NCBI RefSeq assembly: GCF_002159625.1
Contig: NZ_NFIZ01000006.1
Span: forward strand, 1-64,000
DNA length: 64,000 nt
Direction: 5' to 3'
From: Olsenella sp. An285
GTDB taxonomy: Bacteria; Actinomycetota; Coriobacteriia; Coriobacteriales; Atopobiaceae
Part shown: positions 48,171-58,689 of the stretch, in pieces
Position numbering within the stretch: the stretch's first letter is position 1
Layout: each line of letters opens with the position of its first letter
Made by a program: the position numbers and the translations under genes
The notes under the pieces: model-generated
Told to the model about the DNA's origin: nothing
Seen by the model: the letters and a program-made list of their open reading frames with translations, nothing else
Databases searched by the model: none

Positions 48171-48976
48171 TTACCGACTCCACCTGTGGCCTCACGAGGG
48201 TCGAGGCGGCAGAGCTCGGCGTTGATGTCATCCCCATGAGCTACACCGTCGACGCCACCTGGTACGAGGAGGGCTTCGTCGGAGAGAACGGCGACTACGC
48301 CGAGCTCTTCTCGGCAAGCCGCCACGTTGCCACGCACGCGGTCCGCACCGCCTCCTTCGAGAAGGCGATTCGCGCGCACCTGGACAAGGGCGACGAGGTT
48401 CTGTGCGTCACCATCTCCTCGCGCCTGTCCGGCGCGTTCCGCAGCGCCGAGGACGCCGCCACCCACGTCTCGAGCGGTAACGTGGCCGTGCTCGACTCCT
48501 GGGTCACCGCCGGTGCGCTCGAGTTTCTCGTTCGTCGCGCCCGGGCGCTCGCCAACGGCGGCTGCCCGCTCGACGAGGTGGTCGAGGACCTCACCAAGAT
48601 CCGCATGGACACCCGCATCGTCTTCAGCGTGCCGGACATGGCCGCCCTCTCCCGGAGCGGCAGGCTCGGCGCCATCCGCCGCGCGGTTGCCACCAAGCTC
48701 AACCGCTACCCGGTGATGGCGCTCTCCGAGGGCGGCATCGTGCAGCTCGCGGACGGGCGCGGCGCGCGCGGCATGGCCGCCGCGATGGCCGAGCAGGTGC
48801 CCGACGACACCACGGACCTCATCGTCTCCCACTTCGGCCCCCGCGGGCCCGAGGCGCGCGAGGTCTTCCTCGCCGCGCGCTCCCGCTTCCCCGAGGCGCA
48901 CATCCGCGTGAAGGACGGGGGCCCGGTCCTGGCCGAGCACCTCGGCCTCGGAGCCGTGGGCCTCTCCTGGGCGTAG
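48158..48976 (+). CDS. DegV family fatty-acid-binding protein (FakB-like)
   Basis: DegV/FakB proteins bind one fatty acid and present it to the kinase FakA for phosphorylation. The 272-aa protein has VTDSTCGLT at the N terminus, the lipid-head contact TISSRLSGAF near 87, and FSVPDMAALSRSGRLG near 150, all typical. Overlap with accDA by 13 nt places it in the fatty-acid operon, which supports a lipid role. No fakA is in the window, so the partner is unknown. Confidence 0.88.
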   Translation: MLAIVTDSTCGLTRVEAAELGVDVIPMSYTVDATWYEEGFVGENGDYAELFSASRHVATHAVRTASFEKAIRAHLDKGDEVLCVTISSRLSGAFRSAEDAATHVSSGNVAVLDSWVTAGALEFLVRRARALANGGCPLDEVVEDLTKIRMDTRIVFSVPDMAALSRSGRLGAIRRAVATKLNRYPVMALSEGGIVQLADGRGARGMAAAMAEQVPDDTTDLIVSHFGPRGPEAREVFLAARSRFPEAHIRVKDGGPVLAEHLGLGAVGLSWA

Positions 48977-49009
48977 GGCCCCAGTCGCGGCGCCCGGCCC
49001 GCGGGGACC

Positions 49010-49258
49010 CGGCCCGCACTTCTCGCTATCGCCCGAGAGCCTGCCCGCACTTCTCGGTTTGCGGCATCAGGTGCGGCCCGGCCCGCACTCCTGGCGGGCA
49101 CTTGAGCGTATCGCTGGGGTGGCAGCCCGCACTCAGTGAGAATAACGCGTCATGAAGGCCGCACTTCTTGAGTGCGGCTGAGGGGTGCGAGCGGGCTCTC
49201 GGGAGAGGCCGAGAAGTGCGGGCGGCCCCCCGCAAGATGGCGAGAAGTGCGCCCCGCT
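49010..49258. repeat. GTGCGG-family repeat cluster upstream of rpsL
   Basis: The 462-nt gap after the degV-like gene has no gene. It begins with two CCCGCACTTCTCG units (near 49014 and 49042), has a perfect hairpin GCCGCACT/AGTGCGGC (49158-49178) in the middle, and ends with two GAGAAGTGCG units in the opposite sense (near 49210 and 49239). The cluster is thus symmetric overall. The remaining 49259-49438 holds the rpsL promoter. Confidence 0.8.
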
Positions 49259-49321
49259 GCCAGGTCGCCCCTTCTGCGTGAACATACCGTGAAGGATGGA
49301 TACGCCCGGGTCCGTGGCGTT

Positions 49322-49350
49322 TTGACAACAGCCACCCTCCGGCGTAAAGT
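49322..49350 (+). promoter_or_regulatory. str operon promoter
   Basis: Consensus TTGACA (49322-49327), 17 nt, TAAAGT (49345-49350), about 90 nt upstream of rpsL. Confidence 0.85.
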
Positions 49351-49438
49351 TCATCGTCGCGTCAATCCGGGGCAGAGGTGCTGCTCGGCCCTTGAATACA
49401 ACAAACAGGCACGTTGATAGGTATAGAAGGAGAGAGCT

Positions 49439-49810
49439 TTGCCTACTATTAACCAGCTGGTTCGCAACGGGCGCATGAGCGTCAAGTCCAAGTCCAAGAA
49501 CGCAGCCCTGCAGCACAACCCCCAGAAGCGCGGCGTGTGCACCCGCGTCTTCACCACCACCCCCAAGAAGCCGAACTCCGCCCTTCGCAAGGTCGCCCGT
49601 GTGCGCCTCGTGAACGGCATCGAGGTCACCGCCTACATCCCCGGCGAGGGCCACAACCTCCAGGAGCACTCCATCGTGCTCATCCGCGGCGGCCGCGTGC
49701 GTGACCTCCCCGGTGTCCGCTACAAGATCATCCGTGGCGCCTACGACTGCGCCGCCGTCCAGAACCGCCAGAAGGCCCGTTCTCGCTACGGCACCAAGCG
49801 CCCGAAGTAG
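49439..49810 (+). CDS. rpsL: 30S ribosomal protein S12
   Basis: S12 monitors codon-anticodon pairing at the decoding centre. The 123-aa sequence is canonical, with [12 protein letters not shown] and [12 protein letters not shown], so the positions linked to streptomycin resistance look wild type. The start is TTG at 49439 after GAAGGAGAG; the family N terminus MPTINQL begins exactly there, and no ATG is near. Confidence 0.97.
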   Translation: MPTINQLVRNGRMSVKSKSKNAALQHNPQKRGVCTRVFTTTPKKPNSALRKVARVRLVNGIEVTAYIPGEGHNLQEHSIVLIRGGRVRDLPGVRYKIIRGAYDCAAVQNRQKARSRYGTKRPK

Positions 49811-49848
49811 AACCACGTAACAGCTTCCAAGATCTGAGGAGATAGAAC

Positions 49849-50322
49849 ATGCCGCGTCGTGCATCCAAGACTCATCGCCGCGAGATTCAGCCGGACGCCG
49901 TCTACAACAACCGTCTCGTCTCGCAGCTCATCAACAAGGTCCTTCTTGATGGCAAGAAGGCCACCGCGGAGCGCATCGTCTACGGTGCCTTCGACATCGT
50001 TGCCGAGAAGTCCGGCGAGGACGCCCTGACCGTCTTCAAGAAGGCCATGGACAACATTCGCCCGACCCTCGAGGTCAAGCCCAAGCGCGTCGGTGGCGCC
50101 ACCTACCAGGTGCCCATGGAGGTCAACTCCCGTCGTGCCACCCAGCTCGCCATCCGCTGGATGGTCAACTTCTCCCGTGCCCGCAAGGAGAAGACCATGG
50201 CCGAGCGTCTTGCCAACGAGATCCTCGACGCCTCCAACGGCGTGGGCGCTTCCGTGAAGCGTCGCGAGGACCTCTTCAAGATGGCCGAGGCCAACCGCGC
50301 CTTCTCTCACTACCGCTTCTAG
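49849..50322 (+). CDS. rpsG: 30S ribosomal protein S7
   Basis: S7 nucleates assembly of the 30S head. The 157-aa sequence is canonical, starting [16 protein letters not shown] and ending [11 protein letters not shown], with the [10 protein letters not shown] motif. ATG at 49849 follows GAGGAG. Confidence 0.97.
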   Translation: MPRRASKTHRREIQPDAVYNNRLVSQLINKVLLDGKKATAERIVYGAFDIVAEKSGEDALTVFKKAMDNIRPTLEVKPKRVGGATYQVPMEVNSRRATQLAIRWMVNFSRARKEKTMAERLANEILDASNGVGASVKRREDLFKMAEANRAFSHYRF

Positions 50323-50346
50323 TCCGCGAGACCGAGGAGAAGCCAC

Positions 50347-52443
50347 ATGGCAAAGGTTAAGTACAAGCTCGAGGACCTCCGCAACATCGGCATCATGGCT
50401 CACATCGACGCCGGTAAGACCACCACGACGGAGCGCATCCTCTACTACACCGGCAAGACCCACAAGATCGGTGAGGTCCACGATGGCGCCGCCACCATGG
50501 ACTGGATGGTTCAGGAGCAGGAGCGCGGCGTTACCATCACCTCCGCCGCCACCACGTGCTTCTGGAAGGACCACGTCATCCAGATCATCGACACCCCGGG
50601 TCACGTCGACTTCACCTCCGAGGTCGAGCGCTGCCTGCGCGTCCTCGACGGCGCGGTCGCGGTCTTCGACGCCGTCGCCGGCGTCCAGCCGCAGTCCGAG
50701 ACCGTCTGGCGTCAGGCCACGACCTACGGCGTCCCCCGCATCGCCTTCATCAACAAGTTCGACCGCGTGGGCGCTGACTTCTTCCACGCCATCGACACCA
50801 TGAAGGACCGTCTGCACGCCAACGCCGTTGCCGCGCAGATCCCCATGGGCGCCGAGTCCAACTTCTGGGGCCTCATCGACCTGGTCACCATGACCGCGTG
50901 GGACTTCAAGGAGGACTCCAAGGGCATGATCTACCCCGAGCCCATGGACGCCATCCCCGATGAGTTCATGGACCTCGCCCAGGAGAAGCGCGAGGAGCTG
51001 CTCGACGCCGCCTCTAACTTCTCCGACGAGATCATGGAGGCTGTGCTCGAGGAGGCCGAGATCTCCGTCGACGACCTCAAGGCCGCTCTGCGCAAGGGCG
51101 TCATCGACGGCGAGCTCAACCTCGTCTTCGTTGGCTCCGCCTACAAGAACAAGGGCATCCAGGAGCTCCTCGACGCCGTCGTGGACTACCTCCCCAGCCC
51201 GCTCGACGTCGCCGAGATCGACGGCACCAACCTCAAGGGTGAGCCCGAGGTCCGTCACGCCGACCCGAAGGAGCCCTTCGCGGCCCTCGCCTTCAAGATC
51301 ATGACCGACCCCTACGTCGGCAAGCTCACCTACATCCGCGTCTACTCCGGCCAGGCCGAGGCGGGCTCCTACGTCTACAACTCGGTTAAGGACAACCGCG
51401 AGCGTCTGGGCCGCATCCTCGAGATGAACGCCAACGAGCGCGTCGACCGCGAGAACTGCTCCGCCGGCGACATCGTCGCCTGCGTCGGCCTCAAGAACAC
51501 CACCACCGGTGAGACCCTCTGCGACGAGAAGCACCCCGTGATCCTCGAGTCCATCGAGTTCGCCACGCCGGTCATCTCCGTCGCCGTTGAGCCCAAGACC
51601 AAGGCCGAGCAGGACAAGATGTCCGTGGGCCTGGCCAAGCTCGCCGAGGAGGACCCGACCTTCCAGGTCCACACCGACCACGAGACCGGTCAGACCATCA
51701 TCTCCGGCATGGGCGAGCTTCACCTCGAGATCATCGTCGACCGTCTGCGTCGCGAGTTCAAGGTCGACTGCAACGTCGGCAAGCCGCAGGTCGCCTACCG
51801 CGAGACCGCCGGCAAGGCCGTCGCGCACGCGGAGGGCAAGTTCGTCCGCCAGTCCGGCGGCCGCGGCCAGTACGGCCACGCCGTCATCGACATGGAGCCC
51901 AACGAGCCGGGCAAGGGCTACGAGTTCGAGAACGCCATCGTCGGTGGCGTCATCCCGAAGGAGTACATCCCCTCCATCGACAAGGGCATCCAGGAGGCGC
52001 TCGAGAGCGGCGTCGTCGCCGGTTACCCGGTCGTCGACATCAAGGTCAAGCTGATTGATGGCTCCTACCACGAGGTCGACTCCTCCGAGGCCGCCTTCAA
52101 GATCGCCGGCTCCATGGCCATCAAGGACGCCCTCAAGAAGTCCGACCCCGTTCTTCTCGAGCCGATCGAGCAGGTCGAGGTCGAGACGCCCGAGCAGTAC
52201 ATGGGCGACGTCATGGGCAACCTCTCCTCCCGCCGCGGCAAGATCGAGGGCATGGAGGACCGTCGCGACACCAAGGTCATCAAGGCCAAGGTGCCCCTGG
52301 GCGAGATGTTCGGCTACGCCACCGACCTTCGCTCCCAGACGCAGGGCCGCGCGAGCTACACCATGCAGTTCGACTCCTACGAGGCCGTGCCGAAGGCCAT
52401 CCGTGACGAGATCGTCGCCAAGAACGGCGGCAACGCTTCCTAG
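50347..52443 (+). CDS. fusA: Elongation factor G
   Basis: EF-G drives ribosomal translocation. The 698-aa protein has G1 [15 protein letters not shown] near residue 17, G2 [11 protein letters not shown]3 DTPGHVDF near 83, G4 NKFD, and domains II-V. Length is normal. tuf does not follow it, unlike in many str operons; it lies 27 kb upstream instead. Confidence 0.97.
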   Translation: MAKVKYKLEDLRNIGIMAHIDAGKTTTTERILYYTGKTHKIGEVHDGAATMDWMVQEQERGVTITSAATTCFWKDHVIQIIDTPGHVDFTSEVERCLRVLDGAVAVFDAVAGVQPQSETVWRQATTYGVPRIAFINKFDRVGADFFHAIDTMKDRLHANAVAAQIPMGAESNFWGLIDLVTMTAWDFKEDSKGMIYPEPMDAIPDEFMDLAQEKREELLDAASNFSDEIMEAVLEEAEISVDDLKAALRKGVIDGELNLVFVGSAYKNKGIQELLDAVVDYLPSPLDVAEIDGTNLKGEPEVRHADPKEPFAALAFKIMTDPYVGKLTYIRVYSGQAEAGSYVYNSVKDNRERLGRILEMNANERVDRENCSAGDIVACVGLKNTTTGETLCDEKHPVILESIEFATPVISVAVEPKTKAEQDKMSVGLAKLAEEDPTFQVHTDHETGQTIISGMGELHLEIIVDRLRREFKVDCNVGKPQVAYRETAGKAVAHAEGKFVRQSGGRGQYGHAVIDMEPNEPGKGYEFENAIVGGVIPKEYIPSIDKGIQEALESGVVAGYPVVDIKVKLIDGSYHEVDSSEAAFKIAGSMAIKDALKKSDPVLLEPIEQVEVETPEQYMGDVMGNLSSRRGKIEGMEDRRDTKVIKAKVPLGEMFGYATDLRSQTQGRASYTMQFDSYEAVPKAIRDEIVAKNGGNAS

Positions 52444-52481
52444 TTAACGACCACGAGCCCTAGCTCATTTGGAGGTACAAA

Positions 52482-52790
52482 GTGTCAAGCCAGAAGATCA
52501 GGATTCGCCTCAAGGGCTACGATCACGAGGTCGTTGATCAGTCCGCGAAGCTCATCGTCGACACCGCCCAGAAGACCGGTGCCCGCGTGTCCGGCCCCAT
52601 CCCCCTGCCCACCGAGCGCAACCTCTACACGGTCATCCGCTCGCCGCACAAGGACAAGGACTCCCGCGAGCAGTTCGAGATGCGCACCCACAAGCGCCTC
52701 ATCGACATCCTCGACCCCTCGCCCTCCACGGTCGACTCGCTCATGCGTCTTGACCTCCCGGCCGGCGTTGACATCGAGATCAAGCTCTAG
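52482..52790 (+). CDS. rpsJ: 30S ribosomal protein S10
   Basis: S10 is a 30S head protein and NusE in antitermination. The 102-aa sequence is canonical: [38 protein letters not shown] and [13 protein letters not shown]. Start is GTG at 52482 after GGAGG. It is separated from rplC by ~2 kb with two unrelated genes and a terminator-like hairpin. Confidence 0.97.
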   Translation: MSSQKIRIRLKGYDHEVVDQSAKLIVDTAQKTGARVSGPIPLPTERNLYTVIRSPHKDKDSREQFEMRTHKRLIDILDPSPSTVDSLMRLDLPAGVDIEIKL

Positions 52791-52812
52791 GCCGTAAGTT
52801 CTCAGCAGTGGG

Positions 52813-52878
52813 GAGGCCCCCGACCCTGTATGCGGAAGTGCACATCGTGAAACTTCCGCTTAGCAGGGTCGGGGCCTC
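52813..52878 (+). terminator. Long branched hairpin after rpsJ
   Basis: GAGGCCCCCGACCCTG (52813-52828) pairs with CAGGGTCGGGGCCTC (52864-52878) with one bulged C. The inner hairpin GCGGAA/TTCCGC encloses GTGCACATCGTGAAAC (52838-52853). No T tract. A similar design with the same inner pattern follows rplX at 60425. Confidence 0.75.
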
Positions 52879-52952
52879 TGCTATTGAAGCAACGGGTCCA
52901 ACCGTTTGAGCGCGATGAATGTTTCGCGGCTGGTCCTATGCTCCGACTTGCG

Positions 52953-52981
52953 TTGAATGCGCACTGACCGCACGCTAGTAT
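52953..52981 (+). promoter_or_regulatory. thrH promoter
   Basis: TTGAAT (52953-52958), 17 nt, TAGTAT (52976-52981), 36 nt upstream of thrH. Confidence 0.65.
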
Positions 52982-53017
52982 GGCGAGAAGAACGGCGTTG
53001 TCGGAGGTGACATCCCC

Positions 53018-53617
53018 ATGAATATCGTCTGCCTGGACCTTGAGGGCGTGCTGGTGCCGGAGATCTGGATCGCGTTTGCGGAGGAGTCCGGCATCCCCGA
53101 GCTGCGTCGCACCACGCGAGACGAGCCGGACTACGACAGGCTCATGGCCTATCGCCTTGAGATCCTGCGCGAGCGCGGGCTGGGGCTGCCGCAGATCCAG
53201 GAGACCATCTCCCGCATAGACCCGCTGCCCGGCGCGCGCGAGTTTCTCGATGCGCTGCGCGAGCGCACGCAGGTCGTCATCTTGAGCGACACCTTCGAGG
53301 AGTTCGCGCGTCCCCTCATGGCCAAGCTCGGATGGCCCACGCTGCTCTGCAACTCCCTTGAGGTGGCACCCGACGGCGAGATTCTCCGTCATCTCATGCG
53401 CTGCGAGAACTCCAAGCTCACTACCGTGCGCGCCCTCCAGTCCTGCGGGTACGAGACCATAGCCGCCGGGGACTCCTTCAACGACCTCGCCATGATCCGC
53501 GCCGGCAAGGCGGGCTTCCTCTTTAGGAGCACGGCCGCCATCTGCGAGGCAAACTCGGACGTCCCCGCCTATGACGGCTACGACGAGCTTCTCGCGGCCA
53601 TCACGGGGGCGCTCTAG
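53018..53617 (+). CDS. thrH: ThrH-type phosphoserine phosphatase/homoserine phosphotransferase
   Basis: HAD-family enzyme; Pseudomonas ThrH acts as phosphoserine phosphatase and transfers phosphate to homoserine. The 199-aa protein has motif I CLDLEGVLVPEIW, motif II ILSDTFEEFARP near 90, the conserved Lys in ENSKLTTV and motif III/IV AAGDSFNDLAMI near 150. The DLEGVLVPE form distinguishes ThrH from SerB. ATG at 53018 follows GGAGGTG. It lies in a two-gene unit inserted between rpsJ and rplC. Confidence 0.9.
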   Translation: MNIVCLDLEGVLVPEIWIAFAEESGIPELRRTTRDEPDYDRLMAYRLEILRERGLGLPQIQETISRIDPLPGAREFLDALRERTQVVILSDTFEEFARPLMAKLGWPTLLCNSLEVAPDGEILRHLMRCENSKLTTVRALQSCGYETIAAGDSFNDLAMIRAGKAGFLFRSTAAICEANSDVPAYDGYDELLAAITGAL

Positions 53618-53618
53618 G

Positions 53619-54224
53619 ATGCCCGCGCTCTATCTGCTGAGGCACGGGCAGACCCAGTACAACCTCGAGCACCGCGTGCAGGGGCACTGTGACTCGCCGC
53701 TCACGGAGCTTGGCATCGCGCAGGCACGTGCGGCCGGCGCCTGGCTAGCCGCCCAGGGCGCGAGCTTCGAGAGGGTCTTCTCGTCGCCGCTCGGTCGGGC
53801 GCTCGCGACGGCCGAGGTGGCGCGAGAGGAGCTGCTTGCCGCCGGGCTTCCTGCGCCTCGGGTCGAGCCGGTGGACGGTCTCATCGAGCGGAGCTACGGC
53901 CCCTTCGAGGGCGGTCCTGCCGCGGACGTTCCCGCCGAGCTCTGGGACCCCGGAGAGACGCTCGTGCCCTACGGCGGAGAGGGGAGCGCCGCCCTGCGCG
54001 AGCGCATCGTGGATACGCTCACCAAACTCATGCTGTCGTCTGATGCCAAGAACGTGCTCGCGGTGAGCCACGGCTCCGCCACCCTGCAGTTCAAGCTGGC
54101 GTGGGAGCACCTTGCCCGTTGCGAACAGGACGTTCACCTCGGCAACTGCTGCGTGCTCGTCTACGGCTTCGACCGTTCTTCTCGCCAGTTTGTCTGCGAG
54201 AAGATCGTGAACCAGACGGTGTAG
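53619..54224 (+). CDS. Histidine phosphatase family protein
   Basis: A 201-aa branch-1 histidine phosphatase (phosphoglycerate-mutase-like). It has the LLRHGQTQYNLEHRVQG motif with the nucleophilic His near residue 8, a FSSPLGRALATAE arginine segment, ERSYGPFEGG near 88, and the second His in VSHGSATLQF. The substrate is unknown. ATG at 53619 lies one base after thrH, so the two are co-translated. A 20-bp piece of its 3' end (54197-54216) is repeated at 54419-54438. Confidence 0.88.
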   Translation: MPALYLLRHGQTQYNLEHRVQGHCDSPLTELGIAQARAAGAWLAAQGASFERVFSSPLGRALATAEVAREELLAAGLPAPRVEPVDGLIERSYGPFEGGPAADVPAELWDPGETLVPYGGEGSAALRERIVDTLTKLMLSSDAKNVLAVSHGSATLQFKLAWEHLARCEQDVHLGNCCVLVYGFDRSSRQFVCEKIVNQTV

Positions 54225-54438
54225 GGGAGACATTCTCGCTCCTGCGGCTGAACGAGTGCGGCCCAGGCCGCACTCATAAGTGCGGTCGAGAAGTGCGGCC
54301 GTTTTTGGGCGATCTGCTCCTCAGGTGCGTCCGCCCTCTCGCGTGATACCCTCAAGTGCGGCGAACGAGTGCGGCTGGGACCGCACTCAATGCAAAGTCC
54401 AAGAAGTGAAACTGCCACCGAGAAGATCGTGAACCAGA
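54197..54438. repeat. 20-bp direct repeat bracketing a GTGCGG cluster
   Basis: CGAGAAGATCGTGAACCAGA occurs at 54197-54216 (inside the phosphatase 3' end) and again, identically, at 54419-54438. Between them lies a GTGCGG-family cluster (54254-54395) including CCGCACTCATAAGTGCGG and GAGAAGTGCGG. The geometry resembles an insertion with target duplication, or a duplication by slippage. Confidence 0.75.
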
Positions 54439-54446
54439 ACCTTTGA

Positions 54447-54516
54447 TTGCACAAAAGGGGACGTGCCTGAAACATGCAAGGATTTGCATATTTCAGGCAC
54501 GTCCCCTTTTGTGCAA
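54447..54516. repeat. GGGAC-family hairpin, copy 3
   Basis: Arms 54447-54479 and 54484-54516 pair at 32 of 33 positions around a 4-nt loop. It carries GGGGACGTGCCTGAAAC, as at 1-64 and 3135-3200. It lies beside the GTGCGG cluster and upstream of the rplC promoter. Confidence 0.9.
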
Positions 54517-54587
54517 GAGGATGGATACGCCCGGGAGCGCGGAAACTCGAGCCGCAGCTCAGAGCACACAAAACTTTTGCGTAGACA

Positions 54588-54616
54588 TTGTGAATTCACC
54601 TGAGGGCGTGTAGACT
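54588..54616 (+). promoter_or_regulatory. rplC (S10-like operon) promoter
   Basis: TTGTGA (54588-54593), 17 nt, TAGACT (54611-54616). The 127-nt leader to rplC contains a GGGGCA/TGCCCC hairpin near 54692 that could take part in control. I cannot match it to the known S10 leader bound by L4. Confidence 0.75.
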
Positions 54617-54743
54617 AGACAGGCTGCGCTATTGGGGAGAGCTGTGTCTTGACCTGGTGGGCGGCAGATACAGGACGTGGTCCGCTGGGGAGGGGCAAAG
54701 GGTGCCCCAAAGGTCCCATGACCACCGAGGGTTAGGAAAGAGC

Positions 54744-55364
54744 ATGGTCAGCACGATCCTTGGCCGCAAGCTTGGGATGACGCAGATCTGGGACGAGAAC
54801 GACAACGTCGTGCCCGTCACCGTCATCCAGGCTGGCCCCTGCACCGTCTCGCAGGTCAAGACGAAGGCGACCGACGGCTACGACGCCGTTCAGATCGGCT
54901 TCGGAGACATCTCCGCCAAGCACGTCAACAAGCCCATGGCCGGGCACTTTGCCAAGGCCGGCGTCGAGCCCATGCGCTACCTGCGCGAGGTTCGCGTTGA
55001 GAACGGCGAGGAGCACCACACCGGCGACGTCGTGACCGTCGCTGACTTCGCCGAGGTCAAGGCCGTCGACGTCATCGGCACCTCCAAGGGCAAGGGCTTC
55101 CAGGGCACCGTCAAGCGCTGGAACTTCTCCCGTGGCCCCATGACCCACGGCTCCCGCAACCAGCGCCGTCCGGGTTCCATCGGCCAGTGCGCCTATCCCG
55201 CTCGCGTCCGCAAGGGCCTGCACATGTACGGCCACATGGGCGACGAGCGCGTCACGGTGAAGAACCTCAAGCTCGTTCGCGTTGACGCCGAGCAGAACCT
55301 CATGCTCATCAAGGGCGCTGTCCCCGGCGGCAAGAACGCTCTCGTCCAGGTCCGCATGGCCTAA
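54744..55364 (+). CDS. rplC: 50S ribosomal protein L3
   Basis: L3 is an early 50S assembly protein. The 206-aa sequence starts MVSTILGRKLGMTQIWDEN, as in the family, and contains KGKGFQGTVKRWNF and GPMTHGSRNQRRPGSIG near 120-150. ATG at 54744 follows TAGGAAAG. Here it heads the operon because rpsJ has been separated. Confidence 0.97.
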   Translation: MVSTILGRKLGMTQIWDENDNVVPVTVIQAGPCTVSQVKTKATDGYDAVQIGFGDISAKHVNKPMAGHFAKAGVEPMRYLREVRVENGEEHHTGDVVTVADFAEVKAVDVIGTSKGKGFQGTVKRWNFSRGPMTHGSRNQRRPGSIGQCAYPARVRKGLHMYGHMGDERVTVKNLKLVRVDAEQNLMLIKGAVPGGKNALVQVRMA

Positions 55365-55401
55365 GTGCCAGGAAATCTCTTAGGCTAACAAGGAGGACAG
55401 A

Positions 55402-56028
55402 ATGTCCAAGTACGCTATCAAGAACGCTGAGGGGGCCCAGGTCACCGAGACCGAGCTCGCTGACGGCGTCTTCGGCATCGAGCCGAACATCCCCTGCATC
55501 CACCAGGTCGTGACCTGCCAGGACGCCTGCCTGCGCCAGGGCACCCACTCCGTCAAGAACCGCCACGAGGTCTCCGGCGGCGGCGTCAAGCCCTATCGCC
55601 AGAAGGGCACCGGCCGCGCTCGTCAGGGCTCCATCCGCGCTGGTCAGTGGACCGGCGGCGGCGTGATCTTCGGGCCCACCCCGCGCAGCCACGCCAAGCG
55701 CATCAACAACAAGATGGTCAAGCTCGCCATGAGGTCCGTCCTCTCCGGCAAGGTCGCCGACCAGGAGCTCGTGCTCGTCGACGCCCTCTCCTTCGAGACG
55801 CCCTCCACCAAGCAGGCCAAGGCCCTTCTCGCCGCCCTCGGCATCGCCGAGAAGCGCGTGACCGTCGTGGTTCCCGATGACGACATCAACACCTACCTCT
55901 CCTTCCGCAACCTGGAGAAGGTCAACGTGATCGGCGTCTCCGAGGCCACCACCCGCTCCCTCATCGACAACGGCGCCCTCGTCATGACCGCCGACGTCGC
56001 GAAGCAGTTCGAGGAGGTGCTCGCATAA
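55402..56028 (+). CDS. rplD: 50S ribosomal protein L4
   Basis: L4 lines the exit tunnel and often autoregulates this operon. The 208-aa protein has VTCQDACLRQGTHSVKNR, the tunnel loop KPYRQKGTGRARQGSIRAGQ near 60-80 and PTPRSHAKRINNKM. Its stop overlaps the rplW start by one base. Confidence 0.97.
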   Translation: MSKYAIKNAEGAQVTETELADGVFGIEPNIPCIHQVVTCQDACLRQGTHSVKNRHEVSGGGVKPYRQKGTGRARQGSIRAGQWTGGGVIFGPTPRSHAKRINNKMVKLAMRSVLSGKVADQELVLVDALSFETPSTKQAKALLAALGIAEKRVTVVVPDDDINTYLSFRNLEKVNVIGVSEATTRSLIDNGALVMTADVAKQFEEVLA

Positions 56029-56327
56029 TGAACTCCGTCTACAACGTGATCATTCGCCCGATCGTCTCCGAGCGTTCCTTCGACCTCATGGAGCAGGGCA
56101 AGTACACCTTCGAGGTTGCCAAGAACGCCCCGAAGGAGGAGATCGCCGACGCCGTGGAGAAGCTCTTCAACGTGCACGTGGTCAAGGTCAACACCATGAA
56201 CGTGTCCGGCAAGAAGAAGCGCGTCCGCTATCAGACGCCCGGCACCACGCGCTCCTGGAAGAAGGCCGTCGTGACCCTCGCCGCCGGCGAGACGATCGAG
56301 ATCTTCGGCAACCAGGCCGCCGAGTAG
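56028..56327 (+). CDS. rplW: 50S ribosomal protein L23
   Basis: L23 sits at the tunnel exit, where trigger factor and SRP dock. The 99-aa protein has VIIRPIVSERSFDLMEQGKYTF and VVKVNTMNVSGKKKR. It is translationally coupled to rplD. Confidence 0.97.
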   Translation: MNSVYNVIIRPIVSERSFDLMEQGKYTFEVAKNAPKEEIADAVEKLFNVHVVKVNTMNVSGKKKRVRYQTPGTTRSWKKAVVTLAAGETIEIFGNQAAE

Positions 56328-56464
56328 CAAGGCACCCCGCCCGCGCCTCCCACGGGAGGCTGGGCTCTTATGCCGCGCACGATGGATACGCGCGGTACCG
56401 TGGTAATCCGGTGTCGCCCGCCAATCCCTGAGCGGGTCGGCCAACGGAAGAAGAAGGGAAAGAA

Positions 56465-57301
<837 letters not shown>

Positions 57302-57331
57302 TAGCAACACGAGTAGTAGGAGATAGAAAGC

Positions 57332-57592
57332 ATGAGCAGAAGTCTCAAGAAGGGCCCGTTCGTGGAGACTCGCCTCCTCGCGCGTGTCGCCGCTCAGAAC
57401 GAGGCCGGCACCAAGGAGGTCATCAAGACCTGGTCGCGCTCCTCGACCATCTTCCCGGAGATGGTGGGCCACACGATCGCCGTTCACGACGGCCGCAAGC
57501 ACGTGCCCGTGTACGTCACCGAGTCCATGGTCGGGCACAAGCTGGGCGAGTTCGCCCCCACCCGCACCTTCCGTGGTCACAAGGAAAAGTAG
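57332..57592 (+). CDS. rpsS: 30S ribosomal protein S19
   Basis: An 86-aa 30S head protein. It shows [27 protein letters not shown] and [18 protein letters not shown] at 57332 follows AGGAGATAG. Confidence 0.97.
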   Translation: MSRSLKKGPFVETRLLARVAAQNEAGTKEVIKTWSRSSTIFPEMVGHTIAVHDGRKHVPVYVTESMVGHKLGEFAPTRTFRGHKEK

Positions 57593-57608
57593 GGGGTAGG
57601 GAGTTAAC

Positions 57609-57971
57609 ATGCCTCAGAACACCAACACCAACGAGGTCCGCGCGACGGCCAAGTACGTCCGCGTTGCCCCTCGCAAGGCCCGTGCCGTCGTCTCGCTGAT
57701 CCGCAACCTCCCGGTTGCCAAGGCCCTCGAGGTCCTGCAGTTCTCCACCCGCGCCGCCTCCGTGGACGTGGCCAAGGTTCTGCGCTCCGCGATCGCCAAC
57801 GCCGTCAACAACAACGGCCTGCGCGAGGACAACCTCGTCGTCAAGCTCGCCTACGTTGACGAGGGCCCCACGCTCAAGCGCATCCGTCCGCGCGCCAAGG
57901 GCTCCGCTTCCCGCATCAACAAGCGCATGAGCCACATCACCGTCGTCGTCGCTCCTCGAAAGGAGGCGTAG
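57609..57971 (+). CDS. rplV: 50S ribosomal protein L22
   Basis: A 120-aa tunnel-lining protein. It has [19 protein letters not shown] and the beta-hairpin loop [16 protein letters not shown] that contacts the macrolide region. Confidence 0.97.
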   Translation: MPQNTNTNEVRATAKYVRVAPRKARAVVSLIRNLPVAKALEVLQFSTRAASVDVAKVLRSAIANAVNNNGLREDNLVVKLAYVDEGPTLKRIRPRAKGSASRINKRMSHITVVVAPRKEA

Positions 57972-57978
57972 GGAAAGC

Positions 57979-58689
57979 ATGGGTCACAAGGTTCAGCCTA
58001 CTGGCTTCCGTCTCGGCATCACCGAGGAGTGGCGTTCCCGCTGGTACGCCGATAAGAACTACGCCGAGAACCTCGGCAACGATCTTGCCATCCGCAAGTA
58101 TCTCGAGAAGCGCCTTGCCAAGGCCGCCCTTTCCCGCGTTGACATCGAGCGCGCCGGCGACAAGGTCAAGGTGACCATCTACACCGCCCGCCCGGGCATC
58201 GTCATTGGCAAGAAGGGCGCCGACATCGACGTCCTGCGCGCCGACCTCGAGAAGGTCGCCGGCGTGAGCAAGGGCCAGGTCGCCGTTGACGTCGTCGAGG
58301 TCAAGCGCCCCGAGCTCGACGCCAACCTCGTCGCCCAGTCCATCGCCGAGCAGCTCGAGCAGCGCGTTGCCTTCCGTCGCGCCATGCGCAAGGCCGTCCA
58401 GTCCGCCCGCAAGGCCGGCGCCAAGGGCATTCGTATCCAGTGCTCCGGCCGCCTCAATGGCGCCGAGATGGGCCGTCGCGAGTGGTACCGCGAGGGTCGC
58501 GTGCCCCTGCACACCCTGCGTGCCGTGATCGACTACGGCCAGTCCACCGCTCGCACCACCATGGGCGCCTGCGGCATCAAGGTTTGGATCTACCTCGGCG
58601 AGAAGCTCCCCGGCCAGCCCACGCCCCGTCCGGCGCTTGAGGGCTCCAGCCGTCCCCGTCGTGGTCGCAACGAGAGGAGGAACCGCTAA
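57979..58689 (+). CDS. rpsC: 30S ribosomal protein S3
   Basis: S3 contacts mRNA at the entry channel. The 236-aa protein has [14 protein letters not shown], the KH-domain loop [13 protein letters not shown] near 74 and [19 protein letters not shown]. It ends with a basic RRGRNERR tail and overlaps rplP by one base. Confidence 0.97.
   Translation: MGHKVQPTGFRLGITEEWRSRWYADKNYAENLGNDLAIRKYLEKRLAKAALSRVDIERAGDKVKVTIYTARPGIVIGKKGADIDVLRADLEKVAGVSKGQVAVDVVEVKRPELDANLVAQSIAEQLEQRVAFRRAMRKAVQSARKAGAKGIRIQCSGRLNGAEMGRREWYREGRVPLHTLRAVIDYGQSTARTTMGACGIKVWIYLGEKLPGQPTPRPALEGSSRPRRGRNERRNR

Noticed and set aside
49439-49810. Streptomycin-resistance change in rpsL
   Set aside because: The usual lysines in [12 protein letters not shown] and the [12 protein letters not shown] segment look wild type.
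54657-54743. Upstream extension of rplC
   Set aside because: The extra residues are not in the L3 family and the region is the operon leader; ATG at 54744 follows a binding site.
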